From Caldifarciminota bacterium (GTDB taxonomy: Bacteria; Hydrothermota; 32-111; QNBC01), in contig WFRF01000068.1 in the NCBI GenBank assembly GCA_015486655.1, positions 1 to 6,852 of the forward strand: a stretch of 6,852 bases of DNA, in the 5' to 3' direction. Below the pieces are notes generated by a model, which saw only the letters and a program-made list of their open reading frames with translations, made no database searches and was not told the DNA's origin. Shown here one piece after another: positions 1 through 6,309 of the stretch (the stretch's first letter is position 1; every line of letters starts with the position of its first letter). The position numbers and the translations under genes are program-made.

Positions 1-1074
1 ACCCAAATATTCTGTGCTGTCCGAGAAGATATTTCTTACAAGTCTATCAAAACCTATTGCTTCAACCGGGATTCCCAATGAAGTATTGCCTATAAAGGCA
101 AGTCCGCCGTTAGAGAGGAAAGCGTACCCTACACTGCCTTTTTTAGGTAATGCTCCGTATGAAGCGGAACTTATGAAAAAGCTTGTTTTTACATTATTGA
201 TATTATACACATTTAATTTTTCCCCTTCGGTTATGTAACCGGTCCCCAGCCAATCGTAACCACCATTTTCTATATGTACAATAAAGTAATTCTCTTTTTC
301 TATATCACCTATTGCATTTTGCCTCGTTAATTCTTCATCACCCACCCACCTGGGTTTAGATGTAAACGTGTCTATTAACGGATTAAAAAGAAATTCCGAT
401 GTAATAAAGTCGGGTAAATCATTTCTTATCATTAAGCTATACATCTGCCCTATTCCGTCATTGGATTCATTAATAGATGCTCCCCAAAAATGTATATCAT
501 ATGCCGGAGCGGACGTTTCATACTTAATCATTCTATCCAAATACCCTATAAGCTCCTCATTTGTATTTAATGGAATTCTACCCACTAATATGTCAGGATA
601 TCCGTCTACATTGTCAACATTATTTCCGTTAATGTATTCGCCGTAAATACCGTTACCATTTGCATCCCAATTTCCATTCAGATCAGAATAGTAAAGATCC
701 GTGGGAATTAAAGCATTGTTATAAATACCGGAGTATTTGGCACACCTGATAGGTATTATTGATGTATCGCCGAGAAACAAAATTGTATTTATGTTCTTAA
801 TTTCATTTAAATATTTAATAAATGACCTTATTTTTTCCTGCTTATCCCGCCCTATATAACCGTTGTAAATATCATTTGCAAAATATACATAAGTCGTTTC
901 CCCCAATGCATTATGCCAGAGTTTAAAAGAATCAGCCGCAGAGGATAGTGCTTCTGTTGTTATAATAGCCATTTTTTTATGTGATTTCGGCACAGGAAGT
1001 AATCCACCGAAGAGAATAACCGGTATCATTATCATCCCAACGAAAATTGCCGTTACAAAATTGGTTTTTCTCAT
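1..1074 (-). CDS. Peptidase C25 (gingipain)-fold protein, N-terminal part, probably catalytically inactive
   Basis: The frame is open for 358 codons from ATG at 1074 to the left edge, so the C-terminus is missing. A GGGAGGT ribosome site (1085-1079) supports the start. Residues 1-3 are MRK, followed by a hydrophobic stretch (about 6-26), which looks like a signal peptide or anchor. The C25 fold follows directly, with no long propeptide: LFLGDTSIIPIR (99-110), TDLYYSDLNGNWDANGNG (125-142, an Asp/Asn-rich, possibly calcium-binding loop), PDILVGRIPL (160-169) and GGLAFIGNTSLG in the C-terminal part. Family members are secreted or cell-surface cysteine proteases with a GHG histidine and a Cys in a C-x-x-G motif. 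Here the matching places read ENGG (269-272) and ASYG (304-307), so both His and Cys appear replaced; the only cysteine is C111, far away. This could be a non-catalytic binding or surface protein. The family call is firm; loss of activity rests on alignment by eye. The gene is divergent from the Fe-S operon. Confidence 0.85.
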   Translation of the reverse strand, partial: MRKTNFVTAIFVGMIMIPVILFGGLLPVPKSHKKMAIITTEALSSAADSFKLWHNALGETTYVYFANDIYNGYIGRDKQEKIRSFIKYLNEIKNINTILFLGDTSIIPIRCAKYSGIYNNALIPTDLYYSDLNGNWDANGNGIYGEYINGNNVDNVDGYPDILVGRIPLNTNEELIGYLDRMIKYETSAPAYDIHFWGASINESNDGIGQMYSLMIRNDLPDFITSEFLFNPLIDTFTSKPRWVGDEELTRQNAIGDIEKENYFIVHIENGGYDWLGTGYITEGEKLNVYNINNVKTSFFISSASYGALPKKGSVGYAFLSNGGLAFIGNTSLGIPVEAIGFDRLVRNIFSDSTEYLG

Positions 1075-1095
1075 ACCTACCTCCCGATAAACTTC

Positions 1096-1124
1096 ATTAA
1101 TGTTATTTGCAAATTTCATGCCAA
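1096..1124 (-). promoter_or_regulatory. Possible promoter of the C25-fold gene
   Basis: On the minus strand TTGGCA (1124-1119) is followed after 17 nt by ATTAAT (1101-1096). This is an acceptable -35 and a mediocre -10, and would give a leader of only about 15 nt that includes the ribosome site. A perfect TATAAT also occurs on this strand at 1193-1188 but has no good -35. In such AT-rich DNA either could be chance. Confidence 0.25.
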
Positions 1125-1279
1125 TTTAATTTCAATCTATAAACTCAAAAAACAGCATGATTTGTAATATATTTTTGACTATTGTAAATTATATTTAACA
1201 AATTTCTGTTTAAAGAGCTTTTTCAATAACCTCCAATTTACATTAAACTCTTATTTTGGGCGTATAAATAAATGAATAC

Positions 1280-1315
1280 TTAATTGTCGCATTTCTCCTG
1301 ACGGTTGACAATTAA
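1280..1315. promoter_or_regulatory. 9-bp inverted repeat overlapping the -35 box; candidate operator
   Basis: TTAATTGTC (1280-1288) and GACAATTAA (1307-1315) are perfect inverted copies separated by 18 bp. The right arm covers most of the TTGACA -35 element of the rightward promoter. Arm centres are 27 bp apart, about two and a half helical turns. A dimeric repressor bound here would block RNA polymerase. The repeat lies upstream of the predicted transcript start, so it would act as DNA and not as an RNA hairpin. No regulator gene is in the window and I do not recognise the site as a known IscR or Fur box. Confidence 0.4.
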
Positions 1316-1332
1316 AACAAAATCAATATATT
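1305..1332 (+). promoter_or_regulatory. Sigma70-type promoter of the Fe-S operon
   Basis: A consensus -35 TTGACA (1305-1310), a 16-nt spacer and a -10 TATATT (1327-1332, five of six consensus bases) lie just ahead of the desulfurase-like gene. Transcription would start near 1339-1340, leaving a leader of about 20 nt that contains the AGGAG site. The TTG of the -35 is in frame with the gene and could be mistaken for its start codon. Confidence 0.6.
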
Positions 1333-1348
1333 TAAAAGAAGTAAACAT

Positions 1349-1353
1349 AGGAG
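1349..1353 (+). promoter_or_regulatory. Ribosome binding site fixing the start of the NifS-like gene
   Basis: AGGAG lies 5 nt before ATG at 1359. This start gives the N-terminus MGYIYLDN, matching the usual IYLDN beginning of the family. Starting at the in-frame TTG at 1305 would add 18 residues with no family counterpart and would put the promoter inside the gene. Confidence 0.8.
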
Positions 1354-1358
1354 TAGAA

Positions 1359-2513
1359 ATGGGATATATATATCTGGATAACATAACCGTTACAAAACCC
1401 CATGAAGAGGTGGTTAAAACCATAACCGAGTATTTGACCGATAAATACGCCCTTGCCACATCGCAATTTTCCCATTCCATGGGGCTTGAGAGTAAGGAAG
1501 GGTACGATAACGCAAGGCACATTATAGCAAACTCCATCGGCGCAGATGATGAAAATATTGTATTTACATCAGGAAGTACCGAATCAAACAACCTTGCCGT
1601 TAAAGGGTTTGCCCATGCAAATAAAAAGAGAGGGAATGGCTTGATAACAACAGCTGTCTCGGAAAGGTCGGTTCTAAACAGCATGAAAACTCTTGAGAAA
1701 GAAGGATTTGATGTAAAAATACTTCCCGTTGATGAAAACGGAAGAATTAAACTTACGGATTTGGAGAATTCCATAAACGATTCTACCATACTGTTCTCTT
1801 TCGAACTTGCAAATCATGAAGTAGGCACAATAGAAAATTACAAAGAAATTGTGGAACTGTGTAATAAAAAAGGAATAGCGGTACACATGGATGCTTCCCT
1901 GGGGTATTTGCACATACCTATAGATGTGAAATCCCTGCCCGTTGATTTAATCACACTTACGGCAAAGAGAATACACGGCCCTCTTGGTATCGGAGCACTC
2001 TTCATACGAAACGGTGTAAAGATAAAGAAGCAAATGGACGGCGGATTCAATGAAATGAATCTGAGAGCAGGGAGTGAACCTGTTGCTCTTGCAGCGGGAT
2101 TCGGAAAAGCGGTCGAGCTTTTTGACAGAGAAAAGGACGTTGTATATACGGGAAAACTCAAAGATAAATTATTGAATTTGTTGAGAGAAAGAATCGATGA
2201 CATAAGTGTAAACGGAGACATAGAAAATTCAATGAGTAATGTTCTTAACGTTACATTTCACAAGGTTGAAGGGGAAAGTACGGCTCTCTATTTTGACATG
2301 GAAGAAATTGAGGTTATTACGGGATCCGCCTGTTTCTCAAAATCATTGGAACCGAGTTATGTGTTAATGGCTATTTACAACGATCATGAAAGAGCTCACG
2401 GTTCAATTACGTTTTCATTCTCAAGGTACAACACGGAAGATGAAATAACAAAAACGGCTGATGCCGCCAAGAGGATCGTAGATAAATTAATGGAGATAAG
2501 TCCTTTAAAATAG
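1359..2513 (+). CDS. NifS/IscS-family protein lacking the PLP lysine register; probable pseudo-cysteine desulfurase
   Basis: 384 residues, close to the family's usual 380-405. It aligns end to end with E. coli IscS: YLDN near the N-terminus, FTSGSTESNN (69-78), ANHEVGT (151-157), HGPLGIGAL (206-214), RAGS (236-239), GSACFSKSLEPSYVL (323-337) and AHGSI. Active desulfurases are PLP enzymes that move sulfur from cysteine to a loop Cys for Fe-S assembly. The loop Cys is kept (C325), as are D178 and N152. Other key places differ: the GHK lysine motif reads AKR (202-204), so Arg sits where the PLP lysine should be and a Lys one place earlier; the PLP-stacking His is E102; the Gln beside the cofactor Asp is L181; and the carboxylate-binding Arg of SIRFS is T351. 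I infer loss of ordinary desulfurase chemistry, with the Cys kept for persulfide relay or cluster ligation. The next gene is an IscU-type scaffold whose ribosome site overlaps this stop codon. An unusual active variant using K203 cannot be excluded. Confidence 0.9.
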   Translation: MGYIYLDNITVTKPHEEVVKTITEYLTDKYALATSQFSHSMGLESKEGYDNARHIIANSIGADDENIVFTSGSTESNNLAVKGFAHANKKRGNGLITTAVSERSVLNSMKTLEKEGFDVKILPVDENGRIKLTDLENSINDSTILFSFELANHEVGTIENYKEIVELCNKKGIAVHMDASLGYLHIPIDVKSLPVDLITLTAKRIHGPLGIGALFIRNGVKIKKQMDGGFNEMNLRAGSEPVALAAGFGKAVELFDREKDVVYTGKLKDKLLNLLRERIDDISVNGDIENSMSNVLNVTFHKVEGESTALYFDMEEIEVITGSACFSKSLEPSYVLMAIYNDHERAHGSITFSFSRYNTEDEITKTADAAKRIVDKLMEISPLK

Positions 2514-2521
2514 GAGATTTT

Positions 2522-3157
2522 ATGTCTTTACCATACGGAAAAAAATTATTGGAACTATTTAAACATCCTCATAATGTGGGGAAAATAAAAAATCCGGACG
2601 CAAAAGCTACGGAAGGCAGCCCGGCTTGCGGTGATATGGTCACCCTTTACCTTAAAGTGGATGACAAAACACACAAAATTGAAGATATTAAATTTGAATC
2701 GTACGGTTGTGCTTCCAATATTGCAACTGCTTCCGTTATTACTGATATAGTCAAGGGTAAAACAATAGATGAGGCAAAGAAAGTAACGTGGAAAAAGGCA
2801 GCGGATGAACTCGGCGGGCTACCTCCGGTCAAAGTCCACTGCAGTGTTTTAGCCGTTGACACACTGAGATCAGCAATAAGAAATTACGAAGAGAGCCACG
2901 GCCTCATAAAAAATAAAGTCCCTACAACAAGGAATGATATTATAGAACGGTTAAAACACGTTATGAATCCGATGAAAGGATTGGATATCGTAAAAACAGG
3001 GCTCCTCTTTGATGTAATTTTCGAAGACGGAAAAGTAACTGTTATTCTGGAACTTGAGGAAAGCAACCAATTTGCATCCAATTTATCAAATGAGATAATA
3101 GAACAACTGCAAACAATCTGGGATGTCAAAAGTGTTGAGGTAAAATTCAACCTTTAG
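2522..3157 (+). CDS. IscU/NifU-type Fe-S scaffold fused to a C-terminal MIP18 (DUF59) domain
   Basis: 211 residues against about 125-150 for a stand-alone IscU. Residues 1-125 are an IscU/NifU N-terminal domain that holds a nascent [2Fe-2S] cluster. The three ligand cysteines are present in SPACGD (C36), YGCAS (C63) and VHCSVLA (C107), as is the neighbouring D38; GGLPPVK (98-104) is also typical of the type found in anaerobes and archaea. After a short linker, residues about 137-211 resemble the MIP18/DUF59 domain known from SufT and from the N-termini of Mrp/ApbC carriers (NPMKGLDIVKTGLLFDV, then a VKSVEVKF end). The Cys usually found in that domain's TPGC motif is absent; the place reads SNQFAS. 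The start ATG has AGGAG (2512-2516) overlapping the upstream stop, so the two genes are translationally coupled. The protein likely assembles clusters in the cytoplasm and may pass them on through its second domain. The DUF59 call is from pattern similarity. Confidence 0.88.
   Translation: MSLPYGKKLLELFKHPHNVGKIKNPDAKATEGSPACGDMVTLYLKVDDKTHKIEDIKFESYGCASNIATASVITDIVKGKTIDEAKKVTWKKAADELGGLPPVKVHCSVLAVDTLRSAIRNYEESHGLIKNKVPTTRNDIIERLKHVMNPMKGLDIVKTGLLFDVIFEDGKVTVILELEESNQFASNLSNEIIEQLQTIWDVKSVEVKFNL
3147..3157. other. Convergent gene overlap of 11 bp
   Basis: The scaffold gene stops with TAG at 3155-3157 on the plus strand, while the lipase gene stops with TGA at 3149-3147 on the minus strand. 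The two operons therefore share 11 coding bases at their 3' ends. There is no room for a terminator between them, so each transcript must run antisense into the other gene. Confidence 0.9.
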
Positions 3158-3956
3158 ATAGAATAAAATCCTTATAAATCTTATATACCTCTCTATTATT
3201 CACCTCATTATGAGGTTCGTGATATGAGTTTTTAATTATTTTCAATTCTTTTACAGCATTGGGAAGCATATTATAGAATGCAATGCTGTACTTTTTGTCC
3301 ATTATGGGGTCTTCTTCTCCGTGAACCACCAGTATTGGGATTTTATAATCGAGAAAATGCGAAAAACAGTAATCTCCCACTCTTATTGAATCAAGAAACA
3401 GCGAAAATGAAATGAAAGGATGCACCAATTTGTCATGGTCATATGCCTCGGCAATATCACTCCTGTGTGACAGCATATTTCCCGTAATACCATTTTTTAC
3501 CGTAAATGAAGGTGAAATCCCCCTTGCTATTTTAATAAGGGGTAACGCAACCGATGGGACTTTTGATTTCATGCCGAAAGCAGCGGCAGAAATTATCGCC
3601 TTTTTTACATTGTGCTTCGATTGCAAAACATAGTACGCTGCTATTAAACCTCCCAGGGAATGCCCGAACACAACTATGTTATCTATATTTTCCTGATCCA
3701 ACAATTTATCGGCTATGTTGACAATGTCATCAAGATTCCTGATATTCCCTCTTTTGCCCTCACTTTTCCCGTGTCCCGGGAGATCAAACGATATACATTG
3801 AATTTTTTCCGATGTCATATAGGCGGAAAACTCTTCATACCTTCCTAAATGTTCCCCAAGCCCGTGTACAATAAGAGTATTTGCTTTGGGCTCTTTAACC
3901 TCCCACTTTTTAAAGTGTATGTTACCGTACGGTTTAAACAGAATTGTACCTTCCAA
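3147..3956 (-). CDS. Alpha/beta hydrolase, monoacylglycerol lipase/lysophospholipase-like
   Basis: 269 residues from a TTG start. The family signature HGLGEH (31-36) followed by GRY forms the oxyanion region; the nucleophile elbow is GHSLGG (98-103, S100); the acid is D216 in HGEEDP; the base is H246 in SYHEPHNE. This complete Ser-Asp-His triad and the overall length match bacterial monoacylglycerol lipases and lysophospholipase L2-like enzymes, which cleave fatty acyl esters from glycerol or lysolipids. No signal peptide is seen, so it is probably cytoplasmic. It is the last gene of a leftward operon, one base after the thioesterase stop. A GTG further upstream (3989) is in frame, but it would extend into the thioesterase gene and lacks a comparable ribosome site. 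Substrate is not determinable here. Confidence 0.9.
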   Translation of the reverse strand: MEGTILFKPYGNIHFKKWEVKEPKANTLIVHGLGEHLGRYEEFSAYMTSEKIQCISFDLPGHGKSEGKRGNIRNLDDIVNIADKLLDQENIDNIVVFGHSLGGLIAAYYVLQSKHNVKKAIISAAAFGMKSKVPSVALPLIKIARGISPSFTVKNGITGNMLSHRSDIAEAYDHDKLVHPFISFSLFLDSIRVGDYCFSHFLDYKIPILVVHGEEDPIMDKKYSIAFYNMLPNAVKELKIIKNSYHEPHNEVNNREVYKIYKDFILSKG

Positions 3957-3957
3957 A

Positions 3958-4365
3958 TTATGCCTCCTCTTTGTATGGCAGGGACACACGATAAATTTCT
4001 TCCGGAATAGGTATTAAAGCCCCTTCCTTAATATATGCCAACGTTACAAACGCCTCTGCCAAGAGCTCCTCGTCTCGAAATATTTTATGATGCCAGGTGG
4101 ATTTATACCTGGATAAGATGCTGAATTGCCCGCTTATGGTAAGTTTATCCCCCATAAATGCAGGTTTTTTATATTTAATTTTAATCTCGCTTACTACAAT
4201 ATCAATGCGATCTTTATGCAAATTTTCCAGATAAAACCCCATTTTTTCCAGAAAATATGTTCTTGCATCTTCAAGATAGTGCAAATACTCGGCGTTATTT
4301 ACATGTCCGTATGAATCTATGTGATAATTCTTAACCTTAAGATCATAGTAGAGTATATTGCTCAT
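3958..4365 (-). CDS. Acyl-CoA thioesterase, 4HBT hotdog fold (YbgC/FadM-like)
   Basis: 135 residues, the normal size for a single hotdog domain. The 4HBT signature is present near the N-terminus: D17 followed by YGHVNNAEYLHYLEDAR (19-35), where the Asp is the usual catalytic residue and GHVNN caps the helix. The rest follows the fold, with IKYKKPAFMGDKL (about 62-74) as the conserved strand pair. Such enzymes hydrolyse acyl-CoA or related thioesters in the cytoplasm; chain length cannot be told. It begins 3 nt after the LolA-like stop and in the same frame (TAA GAA ATG). The nearest good ribosome site, GAGGAG (4384-4379), is 13 nt away, longer than usual, so translation probably depends on coupling to the upstream gene. 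Together with the lipase downstream it suggests acyl-chain turnover linked to the transporter genes. Confidence 0.88.
   Translation of the reverse strand: MSNILYYDLKVKNYHIDSYGHVNNAEYLHYLEDARTYFLEKMGFYLENLHKDRIDIVVSEIKIKYKKPAFMGDKLTISGQFSILSRYKSTWHHKIFRDEELLAEAFVTLAYIKEGALIPIPEEIYRVSLPYKEEA
3963..3968 (-). promoter_or_regulatory. Consensus ribosome site that selects a TTG start for the lipase
   Basis: AGGAGG on the minus strand (3968-3963) lies 6 nt before TTG at 3956-3954, the optimal spacing. It sits inside the last codons of the thioesterase gene, whose TAA (3960-3958) falls between the site and the TTG. There is no ATG nearby, and the TTG start gives the N-terminus MEGTILF expected for this family. 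Confidence 0.8.
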
Positions 4366-4368
4366 TTC

Positions 4369-5106
4369 TTATGTTTTTCTCCTCAAATAAGATTTTGTAA
4401 ACATTTTATCGGGTAATATTACGCCAACTTTAACATTGAGCAACAGTATTTGCGTGTAGGAATTATTTCTTATTTCGTCTTTAACGAGCATTCTCATGGG
4501 TACATAAATACCATCATAATTTTGATAATCCCCGAAAGCCATTGTTCTTAATAATCTCCCGCTTTTTGCATATAACTCCATTTTATTTATTAACAATCTG
4601 TCCCTGCTTATATAAATTTTTCTTTTATAATACGACACATTGCTTTTCTTTGCAACCAAATCAAGCACATACATGGTATCGTTGGTTAAAGTCGTGTCAT
4701 ACGATGCATTGTAAAGCTCACTGAGTTTCTGCGAAGAAGAAACATCCTCGTAAGACAGATCGCTTCCGAACATACTCTGTTTCAACATATGCCCTGAAAT
4801 CCTTATTACATCATCCGCAGCGGGAAAATAAATCCACATTGCATTTTTAAGTTTTAAATACCTTGTACCGTTTTCCTCGGGTGGATAGATTATTTCAAGG
4901 TAAGCTTCATTACCCCTTTTCACATAAATATTCATATGTTTCTCTACCGTCTCCCCTTCAAAATGTATTTTCATTATGGCTTTGTATGAAATCGATTTGT
5001 AATATTGTTTATTATCAATACGATTCAACAATTCATCAGCCGTCATTGAAAACACAAAAACGGGAAACAACAAAATGACCGACATAACATTATATAACAG
5101 ATTCAT
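4369..5106 (-). CDS. LolA-like outer-membrane lipoprotein-sorting protein
   Basis: 245 residues. Residues 1-21 form a hydrophobic segment (MNLLYNVMSVILLFPVFVFS) that looks like a Sec signal peptide, although it lacks an N-terminal Lys or Arg; cleavage is likely near residues 20-22. No lipobox Cys is seen. The mature part fits the LolA-like family annotated as outer membrane lipoprotein-sorting protein: strand-rich, with YVKRGNEAYLEIIYPPEENGTRYL (61-84), WIYFPAADDVIRISG (91-105) and the characteristic SMFGSDLSYEDV (111-122). LolA proteins are unclosed beta-barrels that ferry lipoproteins or lipids across the periplasm. It directly follows two FtsX-type permeases, as expected for a carrier served by an ABC exporter. 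An in-frame GTG at 5112 overlaps the upstream stop, but ribosome-site spacing favours the ATG at 5106. Confidence 0.87.
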   Translation of the reverse strand: MNLLYNVMSVILLFPVFVFSMTADELLNRIDNKQYYKSISYKAIMKIHFEGETVEKHMNIYVKRGNEAYLEIIYPPEENGTRYLKLKNAMWIYFPAADDVIRISGHMLKQSMFGSDLSYEDVSSSQKLSELYNASYDTTLTNDTMYVLDLVAKKSNVSYYKRKIYISRDRLLINKMELYAKSGRLLRTMAFGDYQNYDGIYVPMRMLVKDEIRNNSYTQILLLNVKVGVILPDKMFTKSYLRRKT

Positions 5107-5108
5107 AA

Positions 5109-6308
5109 TCACCTCTCCAACAGATTAACAACTTCCTTTGAGACCTCCGATTTGACGGGCAAATAGGTAATAAATGTGGATACGATCACCCCCACAAAAA
5201 ACATACCTACAAGTATCAATATACTAAACTCACCGTACATCCGTGCATTAAACAGTATATCCGAATTTTTAATTATAGCGGAAAAATCCATTCCATGTTT
5301 TGCCATGAAATACGATACGAATCCTCCTCCCAATACGCCTAATATACTTCCTACAACACTCATATAAAACGCTTCGCTTATAAACAATTTTTCCACTTCC
5401 ATATTGCTCATACCAAGGGCTTTAAGTGTACCGATTTCCCTTTTCCTCTCATTAACCACCATCAACATTGTATTTATTATAACCATTGAACCTAAAAATA
5501 CTATTGCCAAACTTATCAGTTGATAAATTCGAAGAGCAAGATTCATCCATACAAAGAGGGGACCGCTTTTATCTAATGTTACCGCTTTTGCATTTTTGGG
5601 AATTATTTTCTCAATATCCTTGGCAACCTTATGGTAGTTTTTATTCGTGAAAACAACTATTTCCGTGACTTTTTTGTTCAATCTGCCCAATGTCTGCACA
5701 TTTTTGTATGAAGTAAATATAAATCTCGAGTTAAAATAAGGAATATCCATATCAAATATACCTGAAACACGCAGTTTAACGGCATTTAAAGACATAAATC
5801 GATCCGCCCCCACAAGGAGAACGGAATCATTTACTTTGATTTTCATCTTTTTCGCAAGTTCTTTGCCAATTATACACGTTTTCCCCTCATTCAAAGGATT
5901 CCCCTCTACAGTTGAACGTCTTAACTTTAATAAATTTTCATCGTATTTCATATCGACGCCAAACAATACGGCACTTTCGGATTTTTTTCCGACCCCCAGT
6001 AAAATAGGCATTTTTATTCTCCTTGAAACCCCCGCAACACCATCTAATTTCCCGATGCTGTCAGCCAGTGTCTCATTAATTGAATATTTAATCGACAGAT
6101 ACTGCTCTCTTTCGAAAAACATTTTATTTGCAATTCTTACATCTCCGTATTGAAAATTTTTGTAATTTTTAAGATACGTTTCAATCATACCGTTAATTAA
6201 ACTCAACATAATACAGGCAAACATAACCGCAACAGCGATGGAAATCAAAACAACGATTGTTCTTCCTTTGTTTCTCTTTAAGTTTCTTAAAGCCATCTTC
6301 TGAATCAT
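5109..6308 (-). CDS. ABC transporter permease, FtsX/LolC/MacB type (second of a pair)
   Basis: 399 residues, the usual size for LolC/LolE-type permeases. Topology is one N-terminal membrane segment (17-40) after a basic start (ALRNLKRNKGR, 6-16), a large extracytoplasmic MacB-like domain (about 41-255), then three segments (about 262-285, 309-333 and 361-382). The loop after the second segment carries NERKREIGTLKALGM (286-300), the coupling motif that contacts the ATPase in this family. The C-terminus ends VKSEVSKEVVNLLER and lacks the usual P-A-x-x-A-x-x-x-x-P-x-E-x-L-R tail that its partner has. It starts 1 nt after the partner's stop, with GAGGGGG as ribosome site. It probably forms a heterodimer with the preceding permease for export of lipoproteins or lipids to the LolA-like protein downstream; an ATPase gene is not in view. 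Confidence 0.9.
   Translation of the reverse strand: MIQKMALRNLKRNKGRTIVVLISIAVAVMFACIMLSLINGMIETYLKNYKNFQYGDVRIANKMFFEREQYLSIKYSINETLADSIGKLDGVAGVSRRIKMPILLGVGKKSESAVLFGVDMKYDENLLKLRRSTVEGNPLNEGKTCIIGKELAKKMKIKVNDSVLLVGADRFMSLNAVKLRVSGIFDMDIPYFNSRFIFTSYKNVQTLGRLNKKVTEIVVFTNKNYHKVAKDIEKIIPKNAKAVTLDKSGPLFVWMNLALRIYQLISLAIVFLGSMVIINTMLMVVNERKREIGTLKALGMSNMEVEKLFISEAFYMSVVGSILGVLGGGFVSYFMAKHGMDFSAIIKNSDILFNARMYGEFSILILVGMFFVGVIVSTFITYLPVKSEVSKEVVNLLER
5112..5118 (-). promoter_or_regulatory. Ribosome site deciding between GTG and ATG for the LolA-like gene
   Basis: On the minus strand GGAGAGG (5118-5112) precedes ATG at 5106; its GAGG part is 5 nt from that ATG. The alternative GTG at 5112 is only 2 nt from the GGAG part and overlaps the site itself. 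The ATG is therefore preferred, leaving 2 nt between the permease stop and the start. Confidence 0.6.
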
Positions 6309-6309
6309 T

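Noticed and set aside
368..646. Open frame on the plus strand across the C25-fold gene
   Set aside because: It is a shadow of the minus-strand frame, which carries clear C25 motifs through the same bases.
1162..1187. TTGTAA repeated exactly 20 bp apart (1162-1167 and 1182-1187)
   Set aside because: Six-base matches are expected by chance in such AT-rich intergenic DNA, and there is no promoter element placed to make use of them.
1188..1193. Perfect TATAAT on the minus strand as the -10 of the C25-fold gene
   Set aside because: No acceptable -35 lies 16-18 nt upstream, and the leader would be over 100 nt without visible structure.
1280..1789. Long open frame on the minus strand opposite the NifS-like gene
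   Set aside because: The plus-strand gene is full length with family motifs throughout; the antisense frame has no recognisable domain and would cover the promoter.
2522..3157. C-terminal part of the scaffold as the NifU C-terminal (Nfu) domain
   Set aside because: There is no CxxC motif, and the NP-x-x-GLDIV-x-x-GL pattern fits MIP18/DUF59 instead.
3202..3216. ACCTCA-TTA-TGAGGT hairpin 45 bases past the scaffold stop, considered as an intrinsic terminator
   Set aside because: The stem is only 6 bp and no T-run follows it on the plus strand; it lies inside the lipase coding sequence and reads as ordinary codons there.
3957..3989. GTG at 3989 as start of the lipase, giving an 11-residue extension
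   Set aside because: It lies within the thioesterase gene, has no good ribosome site, and the added residues do not fit the family; the TTG at 3956 has AGGAGG at ideal spacing.
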